Origin: Zasmidium citrigriseum
Lineage: Eukaryota > Ascomycota > Dothideomycetes > Mycosphaerellales > Mycosphaerellaceae
DNA: 64,000 bases
Reading direction: 5' to 3'
Assembly (NCBI GenBank): GCA_002786025.1
Contig: NHNW01000007.1
Span: 62,001 to 126,000, forward strand
Shown here: positions 34,068 through 44,353 of the stretch, piece by piece
How positions within the stretch are numbered: position 1 is the first letter of the stretch
Layout of the letters: each line of letters starts with the position of its first letter
Translations under genes and position numbers: made by a program
The notes under the pieces: generated by a model
What the model was told of the DNA's origin: nothing
The model's database searches: none
The model's input: only the letters and a program-made list of their open reading frames with translations

Positions 34068-37000
34068 GAGGCGGAGACAAGAGACAGATGAAGAATCCAT
34101 CAAACACATCTCTTGTGCAATTGCGCCATTTGCTTTCGTTTTGAGGCGAGACGCCGTCTTGTCCAGGTTCGTTACCATACTGAAGAGTCGGATGTTTGAG
34201 GTTATGAAGAAACATTTTCAGCTTATGCAGACATACAATCGTTGAAAAGAGCAGTGGTGGTTCTGGCGGAGGATGTTTCAACTAAAGAAGGAGCAATCTA
34301 CTTCGCAGGAGAGAAGGTCTACGTCGGTAGCTCCCGCCGCGCATTGGCCTCGCGTTCGAGCACAGATGCCGTTTGTTTGAATTTCTCGGGCCGTGAGTGG
34401 CTGATTTTTCGAATTGTTTTGGCGTAGGGGCCGATTGATGCCCAACTCGGAGCCGTTGTCACATCATCACACAGCCAAACGTCGTCACGGGATATCACCG
34501 CCCACAAGATTTCACTGGTCTCGCCGCTTCCTGCTCACGTGGTTTGGAAGACGCGTCAACTTTTGTCTTCGTTTTGGAGTGGGAATTGTGTTGGGTGATG
34601 GGGCCAGTCATGGATGTATACGGCCTGCGTGGGATGTTGAATTTGGAGTGTGGATGGAGCGCAGTTTGGGGGTTTCTGCAGAGACCGAATCCGGCAGATC
34701 ATGGACGGCCTGGACGGAATGGGGCACGACTGGTGGGGAGCTCTTCCGCCGGCGAACATCACTGCATTGCTTGCGCGTGCTCAGACTCCGAGAAGGTCCC
34801 AGCGGCGAACGGAGAGTTGGACCGCGCCTCTGATTCATCGCCTTCTGGTCTTGTGATCCTACGTAAGCTGTCAGCAGACTGGGACAGGAGAGCGAGTGTT
34901 ACGTCCAGAAGACCCTCATACTAACTCTCTTGCAGACTCTCTGTTCTTATGCCTGCAATGACTGAGACTCTATGCGGGAAGTGTCCATCAATCCGTTGTC
35001 GAACAAGATCTAACATTGCCAAAGCGATGCCGGCGCAGACGCGAGCGAAATGCGAGCTTTCTGCTGTGCTAGAGAAACAGGGGCATTGTCACGAGCACTC
35101 TAGGACGGATGCAGCGAGTTGCCCGTACACCAACGAAAAGCTGGATAGCCCAGGCGCCTCGAGAGGCATGATGGACCCGACAAGATAGACAGGAACTCGA
35201 CATCTTGTGCAACCGCATGTTTCAGCTGTTTCTAGTGCTGGCCGGTCCTGGATCAAGTGGACCAACAACACCATGGGTCCTGCTTAATCGAGCTAGTAGG
35301 ACATACGACTCCACGACAATATGTCCTGCGGACGAGACCCACCCGACGACATTCCCATGGCAGTCCGTGCTAGAACGACGCATGTGATCGTTTGACCTCG
35401 GCGGCCCAAGCACGCAAGTCGATCAATACCATGAGATGGAGCAATCGGGAGGACTTTGCAGCGACTTTCTGCTGCCCGAGCAGAACCAATATAAACAACG
35501 GATTGGGTGTATGATGAGGACACCCCGTTCTCGTCGCTGGAATTCGCATGAGACTGGATTTGCAAGAACTTGAGAGCACACTGCAGCTCATCAAGTTGGA
35601 GGAAAGCGAACATCCTCACACACCACCTTTCTCGCACATTCCACCAACACTATATCGCCACCCCTTGGGCCTTCCTGAAGCAGAAGAGTCTGGGGCGAAC
35701 ACCGTGGTTAGGGGCAATAAACATTTCACAACCCATGCCAGCTTGTCGGACCGAGCAGGCTTGTCGACCAACGCCGATCAGCAGAAGGTGGTCTTGATCA
35801 TGCAGCGGACACCCACCTCGTTGCAACGCTTGCTGTCGTACTCGACCAGCTGCAGATGGACCTCCGATGATTACCTCGTGGAGGTTAAAGTCCTGTTTCG
35901 CGGCTTTTTGGGCGTCTAAACCCCTGTCCCTGGAACTTTGTACTACCTCACATGGTCACCATCGACGATGAAATGTGATATCCGGATACAACAATGGCCA
36001 CACACGCACGCGGAGTGGGGACGCCAGCTTATGTGAAGATTGGGAGCCAGACTGGAATCAGCCACCAAGCAGCCAAGATGTGGGTTGAGAGATCCGCTGA
36101 ACTTGTGTGGGTATATCACGTCCGTTTCAAGAGGGGGATAGACCTTCACAGATATGGAGACATGCGTCGGCGCCCCATCGCTTGCGGAGACCGTCGGATC
36201 GTAGGCGAACAGTGCTTCCAGTCGGATCAGCTTTGGCCTGCCCACACACTTTATACGTCGCCACCAGAGTGTCCAAGCTGGGCCAGGAGACTTGCATAGT
36301 GGTAAGCAGCTTTGCCACTGTTGACCGATGCTGCTTCTTGTCAGGGTCAGACGACGCCCCCTGAGGAGACGCACTTCTCGAAAGAGAGCTCTCATCATTG
36401 TTCAAGACCAATTTCGATTGTCTCCCTAGAAGCCGACTCCATTCGTGGCCCAATGATAGCTACAAACGATCTCGATTACCGCTGCAAGGTCCTGCAGTTG
36501 CAGTATCGTCGATACGAAACGAGTTACCAGAGCTGGCCCTCATAGCGCAATATCGAAGGGTTTTGGCGCCCAGAGATTTCCAGAAGGCAAGATTGAACAG
36601 CTAGACAAATACTGATGACAATAGCTGACGACCTACGAAGTGTCCATGCACCCGTGCAAGAAATTTTGGAAGCAACCGGGCACACCTCCATTCGATCTTC
36701 ACCTAGTGATTACTCGCGGCACCGAGAAACGATGCCACCGCTCCACATCGCCGGCAGTCCTCGACGATCAAGAGCATGGAGTCTATATCTGAGAGCATGG
36801 CTGGTATGTGATATATGTCGGGAAAGCGAGCAGACGATGCACTGAAGCTCCTCTTCGAAGCTCATATCCGGACAGTGGTCGACTCGCGATCCCGTAGTCT
36901 CGGCCAGGGGCTGTCCGAGTCGGCCTCGAGACAATCTGGTATGGAGCTGAGACGTAATGGATGCTCTCAGGAAGCTGTTCGCCGCCGGCAGGCTCGCAGC

Positions 37001-37561
37001 GCTCTTCGATGGCCCACCTATCACTGCATGCAGGCAAGTCTTTCAAAGCCTCGATCATACCAGCTCGGCAGACCGCCGCGGAAGAATCTTTGCCCTGCAC
37101 GTCAAGCATTCAACATGCTCGAAGAGACACAAAGCCGGCTGGAGCATCTCGCCTATGCTGGAATCCGTGATTGAAGCAAGCTGCTTCAGAGGACGTCTCA
37201 TGTTTCGGGTAGGTGCTGCTCTTCATTTCCTTCTTTGTTGGCCGATTTTCTATTCTGCAAGTTTCCTTCCTTCAAAAAGGCACATGCTGAAGTTGCTCCA
37301 CGTCTTTTCATTCAGCGTGCAAAGAAAAGCCATTCAGCCTTGGTGCCTTGAAAGCTGCCTGGGTTGAGTCACAGCTCCTTTTGGTCACCGGGCGTTTGCT
37401 CTGACGCACGGGCCGCACCCGCGAGGCTGTCTATTCACTCGCGACTTCCTTTCCTGCACTTAAGCTCCTTTCTCTACCGCCACCGCCGACTTGCACTTCG
37501 CCTCTCCAACTCAACTCCACCCCGACCGACATCACCATACACCACCACCACCACCCACAAC
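34068..37561. other. Gene-poor stretch
   Basis: About 3.5 kb without a supported gene. Many frames of 60-150 codons occur on both strands, but none has a motif, signal peptide or credible splice pattern. 37370-37560 is C-rich and is the promoter and leader of the E2/F-box gene. Confidence 0.4.
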
Positions 37562-39775
37562 ATGGCCGCAAACCAAGCGACCGCCGCCTCCTCCAACAAC
37601 CACTTCCTCCAGCAGCGCCTCCTGCAAGACATCAAGGAGCTGCAAGACAAGCCATATCCCGGCATCTCCCTCCACATCCACAATGGCGACCTCACCCAAG
37701 CCTGCCTGGTCATCTCGCCAGAAGACCAGCCGCCACTGCACATGACCATCATCTTCCGCAACAACTACCCACTATCACCGCCCCAGATCAAGATGAACAG
37801 CAAAGTCATGCACCCCAACGTCTTCGACGACTACATCTGCATGGACATGCTCAACGTCGCTTACACACCCGCCTACACCTTGAAGGGCATCTGTATCCAG
37901 GTTCTGAGCTTCTTTGCCAGCGACAAGATTGACCAGGAGGATGGGTTTACGATTGATCGGAAGGAGTGGACGAGGCGGAATGAGAGACATATGGAGAAGT
38001 ATGGCTATCCGTCGGTGTTGAGGACTGACAACTTCAAGTGTGCGAAGTGTGGGTTTGATGCGACCAAGAAGCAGGAGGTCGTGGCAAGCGTTCCCATGAC
38101 CGAGGCGCCTGATACTACGGCATCATCGACGGAGCAGATCGCCATCGAGTCTACTCCTGCTCCACAGCTGGACGACCAGAAGGCCAGCGAGGAGAGAGCA
38201 CTTCTTGAGCTCGCCACGCCTTCGACTGACGAGAAGGCCATCGAGTCTACCTCAGCCGATGGCGAAGAAGGCCAGGCCGAAGAGGAGGAGAAGCCCCTCG
38301 AGCTCGTCGATCTGCCAGAAGACATCCTTCTGCTCTTCTGCGACCACCTCGACGACGAAGACCTCTTTCTGGCTGCTCGCGCATGGAACGGCTTCGGTCG
38401 CCTCATCCGCAACTTCAACATCATCCGCACCCGCGAGCTGCAGTGCTTCACCCTCAAGCGCGGCTTCAACGACCTCGACCTGGGTATCGGCGTTCATGCC
38501 ACCAACCACCCAAAGACCATCAAGTCGGAGTTCGATCTCATCTCTCGCGATGCGTATGAGCGTCATGGTATCCGCCAATCAACCCAGGGCCTATCGTTCG
38601 AGTACTGGCTGCCGCTTCCGATCTCCGAGCGCCATTGGCTCCGTGTGCGCAAGGATATCGACGACCGCCTGAACGGCATCGCAAGAGCAGCTGGTGTGCA
38701 GGGGACTCTCGACACTGTGCTCTACGACTTCATGAACACCATCGTGGTCCAGCTGTCGACCGACGCTGAGGGACTGGAGAATTGGCGTGACTCACGCTTC
38801 CCCTCGTATCGTTACTTCCCTGACGACCGTCCAAAGTCGACACTCACGCACGCATCCGAGAAGGCTATCGAGAGCTACTTCCAGCTCTTCCACATCCTGT
38901 TGTGCCTGGCCACCGAGCGCAAGGACATCGCCAATCACGCCAACGTCATGCTCAAGAAGTTCATCGAGGGTCAGCGGGACAAGCAGTCCGTGCCCAACTT
39001 GGGCCATCTCCTCATCATGATGCTCATCAGCGAAGCCGACATCTCCGAAGAAGTGACCAAAGCCCTCATCAAGGAAGCCATCACCCGCAACGTCGTCTGG
39101 ATGCTAGAGCGTCCGCCCAAGGGCAAGGGCTTCCCTGAGCTCAGCTTCATGGAGGAGGCTCCCATCTCCGACTACCGCCTCGAGAAGACGTTTGAGGCGG
39201 GCAAGACGTCCTATCGCATCTTCATGTTCCTCAACCTGATGCGTAAGATGGTAGAGAAGACTCGCATGTACAAGGACAAGGAGGGCAACGTGCACAAGCG
39301 CACCCTCGTCGAACTCCGCGACCAGCTCTTCCACCGTCACGGTGCCCCACCTAATGGCGCTGCTACTTCCATGGCCAAGGCCATCCGCGACATTCAGCAG
39401 GTCAACGACTTCCCCAACTTCCTCGTCAACATGGGTCTGCCGGCGCCAAACAAGACCGGGTTCACCACGTTCCTGCGCAACACCGTCAAGGAGAGCATGG
39501 ACCGGGGCTACTCAAAGTGGGCGCTGAGTCAGGATGCAGCGTTGGACATTAGAATGTCGAGGGAGCAGGGCTTTGAGTGTCCTCCTGGTATGACTCCTCG
39601 TCGGTTTGCTGGTGCGTCGAACTTCAGCTTCTTCCCTAACCAGGGAGGTCGTGGCAGCGGTGGTGAGCATTGGCGTGGTGGTGGCGGTCGAGGTGGTGGT
39701 CGTGGTGATTTTGGTGGGCGTGGAGGTCGTGGTGGTGGACGCGGCCGTGGTGGATATGGACGTGGTGGATACTAG
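37562..39775 (+). CDS. E2-like UBC domain / F-box / RGG-tail fusion protein
   Basis: Intronless; the ATG at 37562 gives 737 residues. The frame is open further upstream, but that part is a translated C-rich leader. Residues 15-125 are a UBC fold with HPN at 84-86 and the expected active-site Cys93 in YICMDML, so E2 activity is possible. CAKC at 160-163 may bind zinc. Residues 246-285 (LVDLPEDILLLFCDHLDDED) form an F-box, which binds Skp1 in SCF ligases. A long conserved helical region follows, and from about 695 the tail is RGG-rich (GGRGGRGGGRGRGGYGRGGY), typical of RNA binding or phase separation. Such E2/F-box fusions occur in fungi, but the role is not established. Confidence 0.85.
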   Translation: MAANQATAASSNNHFLQQRLLQDIKELQDKPYPGISLHIHNGDLTQACLVISPEDQPPLHMTIIFRNNYPLSPPQIKMNSKVMHPNVFDDYICMDMLNVAYTPAYTLKGICIQVLSFFASDKIDQEDGFTIDRKEWTRRNERHMEKYGYPSVLRTDNFKCAKCGFDATKKQEVVASVPMTEAPDTTASSTEQIAIESTPAPQLDDQKASEERALLELATPSTDEKAIESTSADGEEGQAEEEEKPLELVDLPEDILLLFCDHLDDEDLFLAARAWNGFGRLIRNFNIIRTRELQCFTLKRGFNDLDLGIGVHATNHPKTIKSEFDLISRDAYERHGIRQSTQGLSFEYWLPLPISERHWLRVRKDIDDRLNGIARAAGVQGTLDTVLYDFMNTIVVQLSTDAEGLENWRDSRFPSYRYFPDDRPKSTLTHASEKAIESYFQLFHILLCLATERKDIANHANVMLKKFIEGQRDKQSVPNLGHLLIMMLISEADISEEVTKALIKEAITRNVVWMLERPPKGKGFPELSFMEEAPISDYRLEKTFEAGKTSYRIFMFLNLMRKMVEKTRMYKDKEGNVHKRTLVELRDQLFHRHGAPPNGAATSMAKAIRDIQQVNDFPNFLVNMGLPAPNKTGFTTFLRNTVKESMDRGYSKWALSQDAALDIRMSREQGFECPPGMTPRRFAGASNFSFFPNQGGRGSGGEHWRGGGGRGGGRGDFGGRGGRGGGRGRGGYGRGGY

Positions 39776-40197
39776 ATTGGCATGAGAAGCGACAGCAGGA
39801 GTTGAACAGGCATTTGGATGAGAAAAGAAGATACCCATGTAGCGTTGCTTTGGCTGCTCTTTCGCAGTCAGGTACTGCATCTTGTAACCTAAAGTTAGGA
39901 TACGAGTCTTTATAGAGCGGTGCGATTCGCACTTGCGAATCTCTCTCGACTTCCATTCGCTCTCTCGTCTTGCAAACCACATCCAGCGAGCCGTTGTATG
40001 ATGCTGGCTGCTGTGGCTATGAGTATCTTCCCGTGCTATCCCTCTCAGAGACAGAGAGAGCGCTCTGCTTTGCCTCGGCGGGTATGCTGCTCTTTTACAG
40101 TGCCCATTGCTGCTGGTATCGTCCATCCTCCCTTTTGGACGCAGCCATCTTGGGCATCCCATCCAGTCCTTTGACAAAGCTCCATTTATTCAATCAT

Positions 40198-40572
40198 TCA
40201 CATATTCCCACCCTCCTCCTTCCACCTCCTAATCCACTCCTTCCCATCCATCGGACTCCTCGTCTCCGTATGCGAAAAGTTATCCCGTCGTTTTTGAATC
40301 CGTCTCGCAACAAAAGGCGTCAACTGTTCACGTCACCATCAGCACACCAGCCTCAACCATCCCCCCATACACATGTATGTACTTACAGTGAAGTTGCTCA
40401 AATCCGGCACGACATAAGTCCTAACCTTGGCCCAATTGATAATATACCCTCCATACTTGGTATGTCTACCCAGAGCTCCGACGCGGTTGCCTTTGTAGTA
40501 ATTGTGCGGGCCTTGTTTTGTGGTCAGAGCGAGGCGCCGAATGGCTTTCTGTAATATCGGGGATGGCTGCAT
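40198..40572 (-). CDS. MRPL27: Mitochondrial large-subunit ribosomal protein mL41 (yeast MRPL27)
   Basis: Exons 40572..40387 and 40323..40198 (63-nt intron) give 103 residues. LTTKQGPHNYYKGNRVGALG, then RHTKYGGYIINWAKVRTYVV, is the mL41 signature. The second exon starts LTPFVARRIQKRR and completes the family block. The start at 40572 gives MQPSPILQKAIRRLALTTKQ, a basic mitochondrial-type N-terminus. It is a structural part of the mitoribosomal large subunit. It is divergent from UTP14 with 182 bp between the starts. Confidence 0.9.
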
Positions 40573-40754
40573 CGTCGCTGTCGCTGTCGTTGGCGGTGGT
40601 GGTGTTGGCGGCGGAGGAGGAGATGAAGTGAAGTCCGCGGCGTCGTCGGGGGTGGAGTAGAGTTTTGGTCTGCCGTAGTGCCAAGATTTCGTCGGGACTT
40701 GGGAAATTTTTGGAGTTTGAACTTCGTCTTTGCGACAACTTTCAACGAGATACG
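40573..40754. promoter_or_regulatory. Bidirectional promoter, mL41 / UTP14
   Basis: 182 bp separate two divergent starts of ribosome-biogenesis genes. The sequence is G/T-rich (GGCGGTGGTGGTGTTGGCGG near 40595). No TATA box is visible. Co-regulation of mitochondrial and nucleolar ribosome genes is a reasonable inference. Confidence 0.5.
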
Positions 40755-43577
40755 ATGCCGGCACGAATCTCCCGCGCGAACACAGCCGCGACGGCGCCCT
40801 CGTCGAAGAAAGCCGCCAAGAAGAGCAAGAAGCGCGGATTGGATGCGTATGAGCGCGCGCAGGAACAATACCCAGAGAAGCGGGGCGTGCGACAGTCTCG
40901 GTTGGGAGAGATTGAGGATGATGGCGAGCCGAGGCGGAAGAGGAGGCGCGACGAAGACGACGAAGAAGACGAGGAAGACGAAGAGCCACAGCGCAAGAAA
41001 CCCTCCCGCAGAAGCGATGACCCCGATGTCGAGTATGGCAGCGACAGCTCGGGGAACGAGTGGACGCTCGGTGGCTTAGGCGAGGGCGATGATGATAGTG
41101 ACTTGGATTCGGACGAGGCTTTTGGGGAGAGCGATGAGGAGAGGTTTGGGGGGTTTACGTTTCGGGGGAGTAAGAGTAAAGGTGGGAAGAGGAAGGGGAA
41201 GGCGAAGAAGAAAGAGGTGGATTTGGATGAAGGGGAGGAAAGTGAGGATGAGGAGGGGGATAGTCAGGATGAGGAGGGATTGGGGTTAGGTGATGATGCG
41301 GTTGATTTGGCAGCTATGTTGGATGATGAGGAAGAGGAGGGGGAGCCAAGAAGGCAGGGTGGAGATGGGGATGAGGATAGTGGCAGTGAGGAAGATGATG
41401 AGGATGAGTCTTCTGAGTCTGAATCTGAGTCTGAGGATGAAGACGACGCGGACGATGAGGAACGAGTCGCTCGGATGAGAGATCGTTTGGAGGCTATGGA
41501 TTCTTCAACACGCGAACGAACCGCTCCTCAACCTGCCGCTGCCGCCACTGTGGACGACTTCCTCGAGGATACTGGATTGGAATTCGACAAGCCTACGTCC
41601 AAGAAGAAGAAGTCGCAAAAGCCAACCACAATCGCTGCGCCTCTGCCGAAGAGACAACAGGATAAGATGGATCGAGAAGTCGCCACCGAAAAGGCCAAAG
41701 AGCAGCTCGATCGATGGCGGGATACAGTCGTTCGAAATCGACGAGCCGAATTCCTGAACTTTCCCCTGCAAGGCTCGACAGATCAAGCTGCTACTACTGG
41801 GAGGGAGAAGTTCATGGCTGCAGATCAGCAAGTCCCTCAAACGGAGCTGGAAGAGAGCATTCAGCGTATCATGGAAGAGTCTGGTCTGGCAGCTAAGCAG
41901 AAGCAGCCGGACGGTGATGACCTTGGCGACGAAGAAGCCGCTCTTCTCAAAGCTGAAGAACTCGCCGAGAAGAAGCTGCCCGTCGAAGAGGTTCTGCGTC
42001 GACGACAAGAACTTCGAAGACAGCGAGAACTCCTCTTCCGCGAGGAGATCAAGGCGAAGCGCATAGCCAAGATCAAGAGCAAGAGCTATCGCCGAGTCCA
42101 CCGCAAAGAGCGCGAGAGAGATGCTGAGCGAGAGAAGCAAATGCTCGAGGAGATGGGCATTGATCCAATGGATGAGGATGAGAAGGAGAGGAATGATCGC
42201 AAGCGCGCTGAAGCTCGAATGGGAACGAAGCACAAGGACTCGAAGTGGGCCAAGTCTTTGAAGCAGACGAACCGCACTGCCTGGGATGAGGATGCCAGAG
42301 ATGGTGTTGTTCAGCAGGCCAAGCGGGCTGAGGATCTCAAGAAGCGGATCGCTGGGCAGGATGTGTCCAGCGACGAAGGCAGCGGTTCAGAGGATGAGAA
42401 AGAAGATGATGAAGAGTTCTTGGGCCAGCTTCGTGGTACAGAGGACACGAAATCTGACAAACCGAAAGGCCTTGCCGCGCTCAAGTTCATGCAGGATGCT
42501 GATGAACGAAAGCGAAAAGCCAATGAAGAGGATGCTAGGCGACTTCGGAAAGAAATGGCTATTGCTGATGGAGATGAGGAAGAGAGCGAAGAAGAAGAGC
42601 AGAGCCTCGGCCGTGCTATCTTTGGACCTCAGTCGAAGGAGAAGAAGCCGCAACCGAAGGAGGAGAAGCTGGAGTTCGAGGCACCCGAAGATCAGTCTGA
42701 TGATGAAGATGGCAGCGATGAGGCGAACGGCGAGGCCGAGGCAACGATCGTGACTGAGAAACCATCATCGAAGGAGAAGTCGCAGCAGAATGGAAAGGTC
42801 AAGAGCACTGCACCAAGCGAACCGTTGGCTGCAGGCTGGCTCAAGGAACCTCCGAAGGTCCCAGAGGGCGCATGGCTCAAGGCCCCGAGAGGGTCGAAGA
42901 AAGGCGTCACGAATAGTGATGCTTTGGATTTGACGACCCCAAGCACCGCGACTTCGCGTCCACCAAAAGCTGCCCCCGCCAATCCTCCCAAAGACACCAC
43001 CGCAGCGAACACAAACGGCTGGACTACTATAACTCACACCGATGCCGCAGAAGCATCCGACAACGAAGAGCCCTCCAACCCTGTCCTCTCCGCCAAAGAA
43101 GCCTCAAAAGCCCTCCAACAACGCGCCTTCGCCGGCGACGACGTCGAAACCGCCTTCGCCTCCGAAAAAGCCGACCTGGCCGAATCCGAAGACGAAAAAG
43201 AAGTCTCCAACCACCTCCCCGGCTGGGGCTCCTGGGCCGGCGAAGGCCTCTCGAAATCCATCCGCAAAGCCAACGCCCGCGCCAAACACAACCCGCTCTA
43301 CAAGACGAAACTCCCCGGTGGAGTCAAGCAGGCCGATCGCAAGGACGCCAGTCTGGAGAATGTGATTATTTCCGAGAAGCAGGATCGCAAGGGGAAGAAG
43401 TATCTTGCGCCGGTGCTGCCGCATGGGTACGAGACTGGCGAGCAGTATGAACGCAGTCGGAGGTTGCCTATGGGTCCGGAGTGGACTACTAAGGAGGTGC
43501 ATCAGAGGATGACAAGGCCGAGGGTTGTGGTTAAAAAGGGGGTTAATGTTAGGGCTATTGAGAAGCCGGTGGCGTAG
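40755..43577 (+). CDS. UTP14: UTP14, U3 snoRNP / SSU processome protein
   Basis: Intronless; the ATG at 40755 gives 940 residues. The start MPARISRANTAATAPSSKK is followed by a basic stretch and long acidic runs (GDDDSDLDSDEAFGESDEE), typical of nucleolar Utp14. The conserved core includes KEQLDRWRDTVVRNRRAEFL, KRIAKIKSKSYRRVHRKERE and KHKDSKWAKSLKQTNRTAWD. The end has HLPGWGSWAGEGLSKSIRKA and PHGYETGEQYERSRRLPMGP, both hallmarks. Utp14 activates the helicase Dhr1 in 18S rRNA maturation. The length is normal and no key block is missing. Codon composition swings from G-rich to C-rich at about 42950 and back near 43330. Confidence 0.95.
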   Translation: MPARISRANTAATAPSSKKAAKKSKKRGLDAYERAQEQYPEKRGVRQSRLGEIEDDGEPRRKRRRDEDDEEDEEDEEPQRKKPSRRSDDPDVEYGSDSSGNEWTLGGLGEGDDDSDLDSDEAFGESDEERFGGFTFRGSKSKGGKRKGKAKKKEVDLDEGEESEDEEGDSQDEEGLGLGDDAVDLAAMLDDEEEEGEPRRQGGDGDEDSGSEEDDEDESSESESESEDEDDADDEERVARMRDRLEAMDSSTRERTAPQPAAAATVDDFLEDTGLEFDKPTSKKKKSQKPTTIAAPLPKRQQDKMDREVATEKAKEQLDRWRDTVVRNRRAEFLNFPLQGSTDQAATTGREKFMAADQQVPQTELEESIQRIMEESGLAAKQKQPDGDDLGDEEAALLKAEELAEKKLPVEEVLRRRQELRRQRELLFREEIKAKRIAKIKSKSYRRVHRKERERDAEREKQMLEEMGIDPMDEDEKERNDRKRAEARMGTKHKDSKWAKSLKQTNRTAWDEDARDGVVQQAKRAEDLKKRIAGQDVSSDEGSGSEDEKEDDEEFLGQLRGTEDTKSDKPKGLAALKFMQDADERKRKANEEDARRLRKEMAIADGDEEESEEEEQSLGRAIFGPQSKEKKPQPKEEKLEFEAPEDQSDDEDGSDEANGEAEATIVTEKPSSKEKSQQNGKVKSTAPSEPLAAGWLKEPPKVPEGAWLKAPRGSKKGVTNSDALDLTTPSTATSRPPKAAPANPPKDTTAANTNGWTTITHTDAAEASDNEEPSNPVLSAKEASKALQQRAFAGDDVETAFASEKADLAESEDEKEVSNHLPGWGSWAGEGLSKSIRKANARAKHNPLYKTKLPGGVKQADRKDASLENVIISEKQDRKGKKYLAPVLPHGYETGEQYERSRRLPMGPEWTTKEVHQRMTRPRVVVKKGVNVRAIEKPVA

Positions 43578-43667
43578 ACCACCATGTAGGACCATTCAAT
43601 TCCAAGGCCTGATAGCTTCCGGTATGCTACGCCCGCGACTCCATCCTCAACCGGTGACGGACCATAA

Positions 43668-44077
43668 TCACCCCCACCTCCATCCTTCAAGCGTCCGTCC
43701 TCGAGTAGCCGTAGCCTCTTTGATCTCCTTCATCGCCATCCTGCCGAGCTCCACCAGCAGCGCGGTGTATGCGTCTTCCATACCGCGACCCGCGGCTTTG
43801 AGTTTGATCGTGCTGTCCTTGGGATCGAGCAGCACGAGTGCGGCTGTGAAGTAGTTGGGTCCGGAGTCTTGGGCTCATGATGACCACGTCGAAGATCTCG
43901 CTGGGCTTGACGACTGTGCCGCGGGTGCGGTCGAGGTGCTGGTTTACGTTGTAGGTGTAGATGTGGGCGGCGTTCGCTGGCGTGGCGAGTCAGTGTTATG
44001 TGTGTGCATTTTGATGTGGATGACTTACCGAAGATCTGCTCGCGCAGGCCGGAGATGTTATTGCCTTGTGGTGACAT
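43668..44077 (-). CDS. Small conserved-looking protein with an apparent +1 frameshift
   Basis: Exon 1 (44077..44029) and exon 2 (from 43976; 52-nt intron) read MSPQGNNISGLREQIF, then ANAAHIYTYNVNQHLDRTRG, then TVVKPSEIFDVVIM. After that ATG (43878-43876) the sense frame seems to slip by one base. Dropping the A at 43875 gives AQDSGPNYFTAALVLLDPKD, then STIKLKAAGRGMEDAYTALL, ending at TGA 43670-43668. Without the shift, translation runs in a basic, low-quality frame to 43687. A true indel, an assembly error or programmed frameshifting could each explain this. I do not recognise the family; the pattern looks like a small alpha-beta protein. No signal peptide is seen. Confidence 0.5.
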
Positions 44078-44353
44078 GATGAGTTGCGACACAATTTGGT
44101 AGATGGTGTTGTTTTGGTGTTGATGGAAGTCGCAGAGGTCAAGCCCGGAATATGTAGGCGACAGCGGTGGCACGTGCGTCCACTGGCGCGGTCTTGAAGT
44201 GAGCGCTAATGAGTGAATGTTGAAGCATGTGCTGCCAAGCCCACTGGCGACTTTCACATGCACGCATGAATGCTACTTTACTGTGCTGCCTACATGGCCC
44301 GAGACCTGCCGGACTCCCAATGACGCCGGTCCGCGATCTCGACATGCATTGCC

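Noticed and set aside
37364..37561. Longer N-terminus of the E2/F-box protein
   Set aside because: The extra 66 residues are a translated C-rich leader; the UBC fold starts right after the ATG at 37562.
40339..40989. Extended 216-residue mL41 reading frame
   Set aside because: Most of it is antisense to UTP14; the true protein starts at 40572 and splices to 40323.
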